Below the pieces are notes generated by a model. That model searched no databases and had not been told where the DNA came from. It saw nothing but the letters and a program-made list of their open reading frames with translations. The translations under genes were made by a program, and so were the position numbers. Shown here piece after piece: positions 34,516 through 46,214 of a stretch of DNA of 64,000 bases. Source of the DNA: Salticus scenicus (lineage: Eukaryota; Arthropoda; Arachnida; Araneae; Salticidae); contig OZ005652.1 in NCBI GenBank assembly GCA_963930645.1, positions 319,608,244 to 319,672,243 of the forward strand, written 5' to 3'. How positions within the stretch are numbered: the stretch's first letter is position 1; each line of letters starts with the position of its first letter.

Positions 34516-34845
34516 CATCCTTTTTGCATATAGTTTTTATCAGATGCATCCTCTAGCATGTGTAAATAAAATTTTATCAGATTGTTCTAGTGGAAATTCT
34601 GAAGTAACTACGAAAAAATAATTTTATAATTGTGTTTTAGAAACTTTCCTGTAAAAGAATTCATTTACTAATCCCCAAAATCGTGGAATTCGGCATTAAA
34701 AATGTCAAGTTTTTTGGGACTACAACTCCAATTTAAAGAATTAGAATTGTGAAAGAAACTTTTTCGATATCGCTTGTAACGATACTGATTATTATTAATT
34801 TTCTTTTATTTTTCTTTCAATAATAATAATAATAATAATAATAAA

Positions 34846-35056
34846 GATTTTGATGAAATTCTGGCAAAAGCAGAATTTAGTTTAAGACGGAGGACTATTA
34901 ATTTATTTTTTTTATTTTTTTTTTTTTCAAATTATAACATCACTTTCAAATTATTCAATTATATTTTCGATAAATTTTAGATTTCGACAAATGTCCAACT
35001 ATCGAAAACGACAACGCAAAAATCCCAGATTGAGACTAATAGGCCCTCAGTCCTAA
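34846..35056 (-). repeat. Family H repeat, copy 2
   Basis: Inverse of 6681-6890, with the same landmarks in reverse order. Confidence 0.7.
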
Positions 35057-35108
35057 AAAGAATAGGTTCAATATTGTAAAAGTGTCGATTTTCATACATT
35101 GTTCAGAA

Positions 35109-35165
35109 GCAACAACAACAACAACAACAACAACAAAAAATAATAATAATATATATATATATATA
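35109..35165. repeat. (AAC)n-(AAT)n-(AT)n microsatellite
   Basis: Three simple repeats joined directly. Confidence 0.9.
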
Positions 35166-35225
35166 ATTATACAGACACGACATTATTTCATTATTTAAAA
35201 CATGAAAATCTGACATTGACAGATT

Positions 35226-35440
35226 TTAATTTAGTGCCAGAGGCCTACTGCTAAACTTGTTAATATCGACAAATTCTTCTTTAGTTAATTCGTGACGATC
35301 TAAATTCCATGATAAAGTTTTCATTAAATCAAACCAATGTGTTTCAGCTGCAGATACTGTAACAAATAACGTTGGAAGTCCAAACTGTCTTATAACCGCA
35401 AAACAACGTTTTTTCTCTTTTTCCCAATGAGGGGGAGGTG
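35226..35440 (-). pseudogene. Helitron Rep-like N-terminal domain fragment
   Basis: The minus-strand frame reads HWEKEKKRCFAVIRQFG, then LPTLFVTVSAAETHWFDLMK and a further ~25 residues to a TAA at 35226. The WEKxKKxxFAxIRQxGLPTxFxTxSAAExxW pattern is that of the Helitron helicase-like (Rep N-terminal) domain, the part before the HUH nuclease motif. Only about 70 residues remain: no HUH motif, helicase or C-terminal part. Upstream (toward 36760) the frame enters the G-rich minisatellite. It shows that an autonomous Helitron relative was once active in this genome. Confidence 0.75.
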
Positions 35441-36757
35441 TGCCTTGGGGGGGACTCATGTCAAAGGTGTGCCTTGGGGGGGGACTCATGTCAAAGTTGT
35501 ACCTTGGGGGGGGGACTCATGTCAAAGTTGGGCCTTGGGGGGGGACTCATGTCAAAGTTGGGCCTGGGGGGGACTCATGTCAAAGTTGGGCTTGGGGGGG
35601 GGACTCATGTCAAAGTTGGGCCTTAGGGGGATTCATTCAATAAATCCCCATTCAATAAACCGACTGAAATAGGCCCTTAGCACTATTAAGAGTGACGTAT
35701 AAAAATTCGACAACGCTGTACCGACTGAAATAGGGGTACCTTGGGGGGGACTCATGTCAAAGTTGGGCCTGGGGGGGGACTCATGTCAAAGTTGTGCCTT
35801 GGGGGGGACTTCATTCAATAAATCCCCATTCAATAAACCGACTGAAATAGGCCCTTAGCACTATTAAGAGTGACGTATAAAAATTCGACAACGCTGTACC
35901 GACTGAAATAGGAGTACCTTGGGGGGGACTCATGTCAAAGTTGGGCCTGGGGGGGACTCATGTCAAAGTTGGGCCTTGGGGGGGATTCATTCAATAAATC
36001 CCCATTCAATAAACCGACTGAAATAGGCCCTTAGCACTATTAAGAGTGACGTATAAAAATTCGACAACGCTGTACCGACTGAAATAGGGGTACCTTGGGG
36101 GGGACTCATGTCAAAGTTGTGCCTTGGGGGGACTTCATTCAATAAATCCCCATTCATTAAACCGACTGAAATAGGCCCTTGGCACTATTAAGAGTGACGT
36201 ATAAAAATTCGACAACGCTGTACCGACTGAAATAGGGGTACCTTGGGGGGGAGGGGGGACTCATATCAAACTTAGGCCTGGGGGAGGGGACTCATGTTAA
36301 AGTTGTGCCTTGGGGGGACTTCATTCAATAAATCCCCATTCAATAAACCGACTGAAATAGGCCTCTAGCACTAATTAAGAGTGACGTATAAAAATTCGAC
36401 AACGCTGTACCGACTGAAATAGGGGTACCTTGGGGGGGACTCATGTCAAAGTTGGACCTGGGGGAGGGACTCATGTCAAAGGTGTGCCTTGGGGGAACTT
36501 CATTCAATAAATCCCCATTCAATAAACCGACTGAAATAGGCCCTTAGCACTATTAAGAGTGACGTATAAAAATCGACAACGCTGTACCGACTGAAATAGG
36601 GGTATCTTTGGGGGGACTCATGTCAAAGTTGTGCCTTGGGGGGACTTCATTCAATAAATCCCCATTCAATAAACCGACTGAAATAGGCCCTTAGCGCTAT
36701 TAAGAGTGACGTATAAAATTCGACAACTGTACCGACTGAAATAGGCCTCTAGCACTA

Positions 36758-36762
<5 letters not shown>
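35440..36762 (+). repeat. G-rich compound minisatellite
   Basis: Two unit types. The short unit is 28-31 bp: a run of 6-8 G, ACTCATGTCAAAG, TTGGGCCTT. Six follow in a row at 35454, 35484, 35515, 35545, 35573 and 35603. The long unit starts TTCATTCAATAAATCCCC and contains CGACTGAAATAGGCCC, GAGTGACGTATAAAAATTCG and CAACGCTGTACCGACTG. It occurs seven times (35632, 35810, 35986, 36134, 36320, 36499, 36646), so the compound period is 147-186 bp depending on how many short units lie between. Units are very similar, implying recent expansion. Confidence 0.93.

Positions 36763-36765
<3 letters not shown>

Positions 36766-36796
<31 letters not shown>
36766..36796. repeat. (GA)n microsatellite
   Basis: A-run followed by GA repeats at the right edge of the minisatellite. 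Confidence 0.9.
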
Positions 36797-36797
<1 letters not shown>

Positions 36798-37302
36798 CAT
36801 TACAAATGTCTAAATATCTTCAGAACGTTTATAAATATAATATAAATATTTATTTTTATTTGCCATATTAATAATTAACAATCTATATAAATATTTTAAA
36901 ATTAATTAAAAATAAAATAAAATATCATGACAACATGGCTCAAAAAATTAGAAAATACATCTATTTTCCTATTCATTTAGAGAAAAGCTGTAAATTTCAT
37001 TAACTGCGGAACTAACATGTATTCCGCGAAAAATGAAAAGTAATATGGCATTTGATTTTTGTTCAGTATTTATTTAATATAGGACAAAAGAGCGACTTAT
37101 CTGAGGCTGTGAAATTTCGTATTGTGTACTTGTACAAAGAAGAAAAATCACGGCTCTTTATATTACAGGAAGAGAAATGTTCTCAAGCAAGTGTGAGTAA
37201 AGTTTTGAGAGAATATTCTAATAATAAGTGTTTTCAAAATAAACACTTTAAAAGTGGTCGAAAGCCAGTAACTTCAACAAGAGATGAAAGGAAATTAAAT
37301 AA

Positions 37303-37666
37303 TCTGGTGTGTCACTCACACAACTTTCTCTTACCCTGAAATTTAATACTATAAATACAGGTTGCAGATTAAAAGGTAAGATAACGAGTACTGTTACGTA
37401 AACTTGTGTTAAACAATTCATATTAGGCTTCTGAAGAGTTTTATATGATAATTAGTTCTGTGTGAGGGGGGCTACCGCTCCCCTCAACCCCTCGTTTCAT
37501 TAATGCACCTACATTTATATAGAATTTAATTCGGTTATTAAAAAATAATTCTGTTTTAAAAAAATAATTTATTAAAATTATTATTTAAAAAAATTATCCT
37601 TTATGATAATGCAGACGATTTCCATATTAGAGAAGTAGTATAACACCAAATATCCAAAAAATGTCA

Positions 37667-37701
<35 letters not shown>

Positions 37702-37721
37702 AGATATATTTTTTTTTTGGT

Positions 37722-37752
<31 letters not shown>

Positions 37753-38322
37753 TCGATAACTTTGTTTTAAATTATCGCAGATCGATCGTTCAACCATTCG
37801 TTTTAAAGGTATTGGCGAGCTCTTTTGAAAGATACCCATCATGAAAATTTACTCCCAGGGGGGGGGGGGAGGCGAGGCTCCTACATACACAATTTTTTTC
37901 CCTGTTGACTATTTCTATTACAAAAAATATATATTCGTTTCATTTGGTTTAGTGCAGTCTATAGATGTTAAACTCTACTTACCTGCAATTTCCCCCATAG
38001 ACGTAATGTATTTGAATACTTTTGAGTGTCCCTTTACACGAACCATTTACTTGATCTTAACGAAAAGTTTAGTGTAGCATCCTTATATAATACACATTTA
38101 GAATACCGAGTTTGGACTTTCTGCCATAATTTGTTTTTGAGATATGCGGATAACAGACAAACACACACACAGACACAGAGACATACACACAGACCATTTG
38201 CTAAAAACATGATTTTCGTATTCAGGGGACCTTAGAACATGTAAATATAACAAAAACTCGCGTTCGAAAATTTGACCCAAAAACAATACTTTCTCTACCT
38301 TATGGGTAAGGGAAAGTAAAAA
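37303..38322 (+). mobile_element. Family A repeat, copy 3, inside a transposase
   Basis: Starts TCTGGTGTGTCACTCACACA and then ACTTTCTCTTACCC; ends ACTTTCTCTACC, TTAT, GGGTAAGGGAAAGT and a short A-run. Because it interrupts a known reading frame, its ends can be placed within a few bases: the host codons join if about 37303-38322 is removed. The orientation is opposite to copies 1 and 2. Poly-A runs near 37670 and 37730. Confidence 0.87.
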
Positions 38323-38612
38323 GATTGTGAAGAGACATTGCTTTCGTGTTTGTAGAGGAAATGGAAAGAAGAGGATAAATATGCATTAAATCTACAAAAT
38401 TACGACGTCTTCAAGAATTAGATTTTAGATCATATGTGCCTAAGAGAAAGTTGCTCTTATCATTTAAGCAAATGGTTGCTAGAGCTAAATGGTGTAAAAG
38501 AGGCTATTTTTAAAGGCTTGGGGTCAAGATGACTGGAAAAATGTACTCTTCAGGGATGGAAATGTTTTGTGAATTCAATGGGGATCAAGGTATACATGTT
38601 TGGAGACTTAAG

Positions 38613-38999
38613 AGGGGACAATACCTAATTCCGAGGACAGCTAAAGCCCATGTTATTCTATTGGAAAATTGTTTTCACGTAAATACTCATTACCTAATTT
38701 TTATTTATTTATTATTATTATTCCGTTTTCATATCCAGAAAATTCACAACCGTTAAATTAGTACTCATTTTCGAAAAATTGATTTTTTAGAATTTTTATA
38801 TTTTAATTTTGAGTTCAAAAATGCAAATTTTCACCAAGTGCATTTTTCTCATTTTTTAGCCGCAAATACTAAAAATTTATAAAATCAATTTTCGGAAAAT
38901 AAGTACTAAGTTAACGGTTATGAACTTTCTGCATGTGAAAATAGAATTTAAGAAAATACATGGCCACAAATCATATGCCACGGCTGTCGGTAAGATTAA
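38613..38999. mobile_element. Foldback family P, copy in transposase
   Basis: Almost entirely palindromic. Left arm elements CCGTTTTCATATCCAGAAAA and CACAACCGTTAAATTAGTAC are mirrored by GTACTAAGTTAACGGTTATG and GTGAAAATAGAATTTAAG. The left tip GCTAAAGCCCATGTTATTCT corresponds to the AGCCAATGTTATTC tips of the other copies. It interrupts the transposase after VWRLKRGQ. No coding. Confidence 0.75.
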
Positions 39000-39471
39000 G
39001 TATAGTCCGCTCCTAAACAAAAAGTTTTTGATAAAGAGTTTTTAAAACGTTCAGTTAAATTTCCGACATCTGTCATGGTATGGGGCTTCATGATGCACAA
39101 TGCCCAGGTAGATTGTGTATTGTTTACAAAAAAGTCAATTCAGTAGTGTATTTAGAAATTCTTGAGCACATCATGATACCTTCATCTGAGGATTCATATG
39201 ATGACATTTTCCTGTTTCAGCAAGATTCAGCTTCTTGCCACACATCCAAATCGACAACGTAAAGGCTCCACGCGAAGAAAATAAATGTACTTCGAACTCA
39301 CCCTATCTAAACTCCATCGAGAATTTATGGGGAATTATGAAAAAACTACTTCAAAAAGTTGCACCAAGAGACAAAAAAGATCTTATTTATATGAAGAACA
39401 TATGGGCGAATTTTGATAAAATAATTTGTGAACCTATATTTTAATTTTTTGAATCATATTATGGAATATTT

Positions 39472-39670
39472 CAATACTAGCAGGCTTTGCCGGTCACTAT
39501 ATTTAAAGGAATTAAAAAAAGAATCAATATATTTTATACTGAACTAAAAAGAAAATACATTGAAATTGCTTAAAAACTTCGCTTCGGGCCCGCTTAGCTT
39601 TCGGCATAGACTTCCTTACCGCAACGTCTTGGTACTGGATAATTTAATTTAATTTAATATATAGAGATGT
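39472..39670 (+). repeat. Family E 5'-end copy
   Basis: CTAGCAGGCTTTGCCGGTCA then CTATATTTAAAGGAATT, followed by a short GC-richer body (CGCTTCGGGCCCGCTTAGC). Begins 28 bp after the transposase stop. Confidence 0.6.
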
Positions 39671-40864
39671 CAATAATATAGGAAAAACTGCATTAGTCAT
39701 TTTCTTTTTAATAATAAACAGAACGGAAAACGCATAATATTCTGTATAGTTAGACCAATTTTAAAAAAGTGCTTTTCCTTTTTTTCCCACTCGCATTACA
39801 AAAATATTTAAAATAAAATTGAAAAAAGTTGTGCAAAAACAATGAAACAGCTTGGACCTCTTTGTAGAATTTGAAATTTGGCACTGAAGTAGCTCGGATG
39901 TTTCTCGCCAAAATGTTTATTTACGCATTTGCGATACCCATATCAAATCATCGCCGAAATGACAACAAAAATATAAATAATTATAAGATTAAAAAAAAAA
40001 AAAAAATGATATACCATGTTTTTAAATTTTCTGTGGAATCTTATAGCTATAGATCTACATTAGCACTTTATCGATGAGTAGAAAAGTTTTAAAGTGATAA
40101 CGACATCAATTTTTGTGATATGCATAATTTAATTTTTTGCAGTTTTTTAATGTTCACGTTTAATTAAATGTATTTATTTTTATGCCAAATAAAAATAAAC
40201 TCTTTTTTTTTTTTTTTTTTTTTTTTTGGCAACAATTAAAGTGTAGCTAATACTATTTCTTTTCGTATTTTAATTAACTGAAAGAAAACTTTTCAACTTA
40301 ATGTCTTTAAATCTAATAAATTGTTGTGTATAGTGTCATTAGAAAAAATGAACAGTTTTAGAGCTCCTTTAAAAAAGTATAACATCTATTCAGTATCTTT
40401 TAAAAATATTCATCGGTTTTCACTAAAAAATATGGCCGACTTTCATCCCCAAAGTAATTAAATCTAGACCAATCAAAAATAGGAGTGGTCCACCCGATGT
40501 GTTCCGCGACAAACTCTTTGCTTTATTTATATATATTTTGAATTTTTGTTTTCACTTGCTGTTTAAAATGTATTTTCTATTTCATTGTGATACGTTTATA
40601 TTTTAATAATCTACAAAATTTGTAGGTTTATATTATGATAAATTTATATTTGATATCATTGATTATTTATTTGATAAAGCAGATTTGCAATTCTCTTGAC
40701 CACATTTTTGTTTTGTTTTCTTTTTAAATTATTATTTTAATTTTTTTAATCGAAATTGTAGAAGTCAATCCGGATCTTTAAAATTTAATCTTTATTCCTT
40801 ATTTAAATTAAGAGGATTCATTTTTCTTTCTCTCTTTCTCTCTTTTTCTCTTTCTTCTTCTTCT

Positions 40865-40895
<31 letters not shown>

Positions 40896-43162
40896 TAAAA
40901 CTTAAATTCGTGAGATGGTTATATTTACCGAGTATCATTTTAAAATATTTCACTCAATAGTTTAAAACTTTTTTAATGTATACCGTGAAATAAAATTTTA
41001 TTTTTTAGTTGATAATATATTCAAAAATTATTTATTTATTTATTTATTTTTAAATAATATATATATATATTAAAAGTTAAAAAAAAAAAAAAAAAAAAAA
41101 AAGAAAAAAAAAAGGGTCATTTTATTTTATTTATTTATTTTTGATTCAGTGTTTTTATAAATGTTAAACACAAAATACATGCTAATAAAATATTTAAGAA
41201 GTGTATTGATGAACCGGATTTAGGCCAGTTGTCTGAGCTATGGACCTGGGTCTGTGGTGATGCCTTCCGTGGGGTGGGGGACATTCTTAGGGTTCTTAGC
41301 CCGAATTCACGCGAGTTTCGAAGAAAACCATCTTTTAGAAAATTATTTATTTACATTTTTGTTCAGTTTAGGTATTACTAAGCTATATTATTACTTACAG
41401 ATTAAAAGAAGAAATCAGATTATTTGAATAAAAAAGTAAAACAATTAAAATAAATAAAATAATGGTAAAAATAATAAAAGATTTTTTATAAAACAATAAA
41501 ATATAATTCAACACACTATTCTGTTATGCTTCGAAGAGTTAGTTTTTTAAATGCTATTCATTATTAAGTTTGTTAAAACCTTCATGAAATAATGTTCTGT
41601 TGACAATTAATAGAAAGAAAAGTTATATTTTTAATTCCAGTGTTAAAAAATTTTATTTCAAGTTTTTAAATGCAATCTTTTTTGCTAATGTCATTATTTA
41701 TTGCTTTATGAATATGAAATAATGTTTATATATATAAATAATTAAAAATATATTACTTATAGAAAAATATTTTAGAATTGATTATAAAGTGTTGTCCACG
41801 AAATATGTGCGCCCGCTATCACTCCAAATTACAGTTTGCAAACGATTATAATAACACTGCTAACTACAACTTCAGTCGACAATTATTGGCCGAGGGCTGA
41901 GGCAAAATAATTGTTAAAATTTTAATGTTTTTTCTTAAAAAAAAAAAAAAAAAAAGAAAAACTTTACGAGATTCGCCCCCCCCCCCCCACACACACACAA
42001 ACAGCTATTATACCAGTTCCTTCAATTTCTATGATATTATTCGATAGTTCAGAATAATGGCTCCATAATCTCAATTCATTTTCATATTTTTGTGTAAAAA
42101 AAATATAACTTCGTTATTGTCTGCTTTCAGTTATTATACCTATTCAATTTAAACATTACACATTTATTTAGCTCTACGCTATAAAAAGTTCTGTAAATTT
42201 ACTGAAATGTTTACCCAGACTTGCAGTAAATTAACAATAGTTCTTAGTTAAAAGTAAATAATCGTGATTCTCAATCCTTATTATGTATATTTATCTATTT
42301 TTATTATTAAGTTTCAAATAAAAATTTATGTTTCTACTTTAGAAAAAGCATTCTATGACATAAATATACCCTCACCATTAATTAATTAAATTAATATTAG
42401 TTATTAAAATGCATAGATGAAATAGATTTTGTTCTTCTCTGTAATTTTAGATAAGACTTAAGATAAATGATTACCAGTAGTTTTCTGTTGAAATTTTTAA
42501 CAGTGTACGTGAAAAATGAATATAATTCAGGAGTACTTAGTGTTATTTTATAAAATTTTAACATAAATAATTATTTATCATAGATATTAATTATAAATAA
42601 TTATTTATCACATATTTAACATAAATAATTATTTATCATAACTATGAGTCTATTACTATGCATAAAGAACATATACAAGTATCCATAATACAAAATGTTC
42701 AGCTTCATTAAATTTTAAATTCGTTGCAATCACTAAAACGCACTTAAATTTATCACGATGCTCAAATTATTTTAAGCATCTTTTTAAAAGAGCTATAAAT
42801 GTTATGTATATGACTGTTTATGGAATAGTTTTGCTATCTTTGAAACAATTTAACATAAACAAAATTCATATAAAATAAATTAGCTCTCTCTGACACTAAT
42901 ATAACCGAAATCCTAAGCAATAAATGCGATTATAAATTCCAATAGTAAGAAATAATTAATTATATTAATTAAATAAATAACAGTATATATAGAGAACATT
43001 CTATAATAATATTTTATTACATATGATGATTTCGTAGCAATCAAAGGATATTTGTGAAAGTTAGAGTATGGACGATCAGACAGATACATTATAGTAAGTT
43101 AAAAACACTTTTTTATCACACAATTCGAAAAAATGTTTAAAAATGCTTACAATCAAATAAAA

Positions 43163-43195
<33 letters not shown>

Positions 43196-43640
43196 ATTTT
43201 CTGATGTTTTTATGTTTATTTCATTTGCAACAACCTATTTAAGTGTTTTCGAATGTTGGAAAACTGCCAAAATGCATTTCAATAGAAAATTAACTGCTGA
43301 GAAACGTCCCTTTAAATTTAAAGAGGCAGGAGAAAGTGTAAACGAAAAATTACCGCAAAACGCGAACATTAGTGTATGGCTGGACAAAAGCAATGGCTTA
43401 ATGCCAATGGAGAATAAAAGAATTCTCATATTTTACAATAGAAATTTTTGAAAAGTCGTTTAAATTTTAGCTACAATACAAAGTTATCGAAATTCAAGAG
43501 TGTCAGTTTCATAGCTGCCTTTGCTTTAAACATTTTCATTTTTCGTGTTTCTCGTGGGTATTTAATTTTTATTAATAAGCATCATTAAAGAAACCATAAA
43601 GAATCATTTTAAAGCTGTTAAGAAAGAATAATAAAAAAAT
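39671..43640. other. AT-rich non-coding, about 4 kb
   Basis: Holds T-runs (40203-40228, 40870-40893, 43166-43191), A-run 41079-41112, (TTTA)n near 41036, a GC-richer patch at 41215-41330 and three short direct copies of ATAAATAATTATTTATCA at 42566-42640. A 79-codon frame at 43212-43451 has no domain I recognise. No gene supported. Confidence 0.45.
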
Positions 43641-43644
43641 AAAA

Positions 43645-44620
43645 ACAAGAACAAAAAATCATGCGGTTCCAATTATATGTTTTCATTTCATCGTTTAACC
43701 TTCAATATTTTTTACTACGTTATAACACAGCAGACAAATAGACTAATTGGATTTATAATCACTCTTATACATTGTCTGAAAGCGTTAGAATCGCTTAATG
43801 CAAAAGGAAAAGCAATTTCAGCATTTCCAGTTATAGCCCTTAATATATCTGAATATTTTAGTGTAGCCCGGTTAATCTTAATTCTAAATATTGTTATCAA
43901 TACAAAACTGTTTTTTGCATATATTAACAATAAATGTCGATTTCATTACGAATTTTGCAATAGAAAGTTATTTAATATTATTTATAAAAATGTTCTTCAT
44001 AAATCACAATGCATTGGCATTCTTTTGGGTGTCTTTGAACGCAAATCATTTGTGCTATTAATGCTATTTTAAATAGGGAATATTCCATAACAAACTTGAA
44101 TAACATATATCACTTTGAAAAAATTCTAAAAATATTAACAGACGCTGGAGGCTGACTGACAGACAAACAGTAGACAGCTTTTCAGCAATTCCATATATGG
44201 CTCCTAATATATCTGAATATTTTTGTATGGTTATGTAAATATTAAAGCTAATTAAATTATTGAATTTATATTATACAAAACATTTTTTTTTTGTATATAT
44301 ATGAATAATAAATGTCAATTTCACTAAAATTTGAGCAAAATAACGATATCAAATTATAGTTTATATATAGAAGTACCTCTCATAGAACGCAATGCTTTGG
44401 AATACTTTTGGGTGTTCTTGTACGCAAAGTATTGGTGGTATTTACTCCATTTTCAATAGGGAACATTCGATAGTAAACTTGAATAACATGTATCAGTTTC
44501 AAGGAATTCCATGGAATAATTACGGGAGTTAGAGCACGGGCAGATAAACAGACAGACGCACAGACAAACCGATGTCATAAACATTTTTCAACTTTTTTGG
44601 AAAGTGTTAAAAAGAATATA
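43645..44620 (+). repeat. Family D modular repeat, copy 2
   Basis: Begins AAAAAATCATGCGGTTCC and holds two modules with TTTTGGGTGTCTTTG (44025) and TTTTGGGTGTTCTTG (44406), each followed by a GGGAA-CATTC block and a GACAGAC run. Ends just before a long A-run. A 131-codon open frame (43677-44072) lies over this repeat and resembles no family; I treat it as fortuitous. Confidence 0.75.
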
Positions 44621-44644
44621 CAGTTAATTATTATTTGGATTAGT

Positions 44645-44649
<5 letters not shown>

Positions 44650-44689
<40 letters not shown>
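44650..44689. repeat. Poly-A run of about 40
   Basis: Directly follows the family D copy. Confidence 0.95.
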
Positions 44690-44690
<1 letters not shown>

Positions 44691-44732
44691 TATCAATAAA
44701 AGGCGCAATATATATATAATATATAGATTTAA

Positions 44733-45162
44733 GGGCCCTCTTCACTCACCGCTGCTGGAAGCCGAAACTAATGTTATTCTATGTGAAATTTTTCTTTACA
44801 AATAACTTATTAAGTAATAATATTTTTAAATTCTGTTTTCACATTCTGAAAATTCCCAGCTATTAAATTGACGGAGCTTTTTTTAAAAAATATTTTTTTT
44901 ATTTTTTTATATTTTATTTTGAAGTTGCAAAATACGAATTTTCAACATGTGACATTTTTTCCTTTTGCAATTTCAAAATAAAATATTAAAAATTAAAAAA
45001 ATACATTTTTAAAAAAGGTGCGTCAATTTAACAGTTGGGAATTTTCTGAATGTAAAAACTGAATTTCAAAATATGTGTTAGTTAATAAGTTATTTGTAAA
45101 GAAAATTTCTCCATAGAATAACATTGGCTCGGGCTTCCGGCGACGGTAAGTGAAGAAAGCCG
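44733..45162. mobile_element. Foldback family P, TTAA-flanked full copy
   Basis: A 430-bp near-complete palindrome with its centre near 44948. Outer arms CTTCACTCACCG and CGGTAAGTGAAG are inverted, then GAAGCCGA-type and AATGTTATTCTAT / ATAGAATAACATT, then long AT-rich arms ending close to the centre. TTAA lies on both sides (44729-44732 and 45163-45166), as for piggyBac-type targeting. No coding. Related copies are at 38613 and 59030. Confidence 0.82.
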
Positions 45163-45166
45163 TTAA

Positions 45167-45866
45167 TTGCACTTTGTTTAATTTAAATATTATATTTCGC
45201 GAGAATTATATTTTAACTGTTTCACCAGTGGCTGAAAGGTTCTACTTTCAAAGCTGATAGACGTGAGGTGCCATGTTTGATGCTTGTTCACGCTTGTGAA
45301 GCTATCCGTTTTTAGTAATTCATGGTTTTCTCAAAAATTATCATTTATAGGGCTAAGGAGATCCTTAGAAAAAAAAAATCCCATAGAGGACATTCTACTC
45401 ATGTCTACGCCCTTAGTGCAGACATTGGCATTAACTCAATGCACACATGCATTTTTAATGCAGATTTTATTGGACATTTTTAATTAATTAATAGCTGGAA
45501 TTTAAGTTAGAATTTTGAATTTTCTAGAATTCTTTTTGCTTAGATAATTCTCATGTTTTCACTAATTACCAATTTTCTCTATCTATCTGTAACATACTAT
45601 AATCGTCCGATTGGAGTGATGTAACACGATGAATGGTGAATTCTATGCAAATTGATATGAGAATTCTCCCATGCTGGTAGAGTTACGTGGGGAATGGGAG
45701 AAGTCGATATAAGATTTTGATACTACATGTCTAGACATTAACATTGATAACCTGCAACATAAATTTGTGTGTTATAGTGTTCTATGAACATTTGTGCCAT
45801 AGTTACATTAGCTCTTTTTAATTATTGTTATTCCTTTTATTAAACTCATGTATTACATTCAAATGC

Positions 45867-45905
<39 letters not shown>

Positions 45906-46210
45906 TAATACCCAAAAGACAAACTTATGACAAAGATTACCACTATTCAAATATATTCATGAAAAATAAATTTGGTTTTAAATATATGTAAAATTTCGTT
46001 GCATATTTGTTTGCTACAAACGTTGCATTTGGTAACACACAGTAACAAATAACAACACACTCATTTGCATCATATGACACATATAATCTTTTCTTGAATT
46101 TAAAATGATAAATGTTAAACATCTGATTATGGATGCTCTTATGATCTGGATTAGCAAATATATGGGCATAAAATGTTGATTGGTATAATAATAATAACAA
46201 TAATCATAAT
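45167..46210. other. AT-rich non-coding, no gene seen
   Basis: A T-run of about 29 at 45871-45899. Short open frames are unremarkable. Confidence 0.45.
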
Positions 46211-46214
46211 CATA

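Larger units (their letters stand above)
37052..39444 (+). pseudogene. Dead Tc1-like transposase with two nested insertions
   Basis: The N-terminal helix-turn-helix region is at 37082-37302 (LSEAVKFRIVYLYKEEKSRL, QASVSKVLREY, GRKPVTSTRDERKLN). A family A repeat (37303-38322) splits it; the frame resumes as KIVKRHCF. Asp 1 is in VLFRDG (38555-38557), followed by VWRLKRGQ. A palindromic repeat (about 38613-38999) splits it again. LKRSVKFPTSVMVWGFM follows near 39045, Asp 2 is in FQQDSASCHTS (39224-39226), and the Glu is in SPYLNSIENLWGIMKKLL (39319-39321). At least one more frameshift separates Asp 2 from Glu. Different in sequence from the Tc1 at 20.5 kb. Element termini were not found. Confidence 0.85.

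Noticed and set aside
35427..35672. Open frames across the G-rich array encoding Gly/Ser/Cys-rich repeats
   Set aside because: They are translations of the minisatellite in three frames on one strand; unit lengths that are not multiples of three shift them.
35440..36762. CRISPR-like spaced repeat array
   Set aside because: The units are contiguous compound tandem repeats, not constant repeats with unique spacers, and the DNA is eukaryotic.
43212..43451. 79-codon frame with a charged, HTH-like look
   Set aside because: No clear helix-turn-helix motif, no flanking transposon ends and no splice context; not enough to call a gene.
43677..44072. 131-codon open frame, the longest in the window
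   Set aside because: It lies wholly within repeat family D, whose other copies do not keep the frame open, and it shows no domain.
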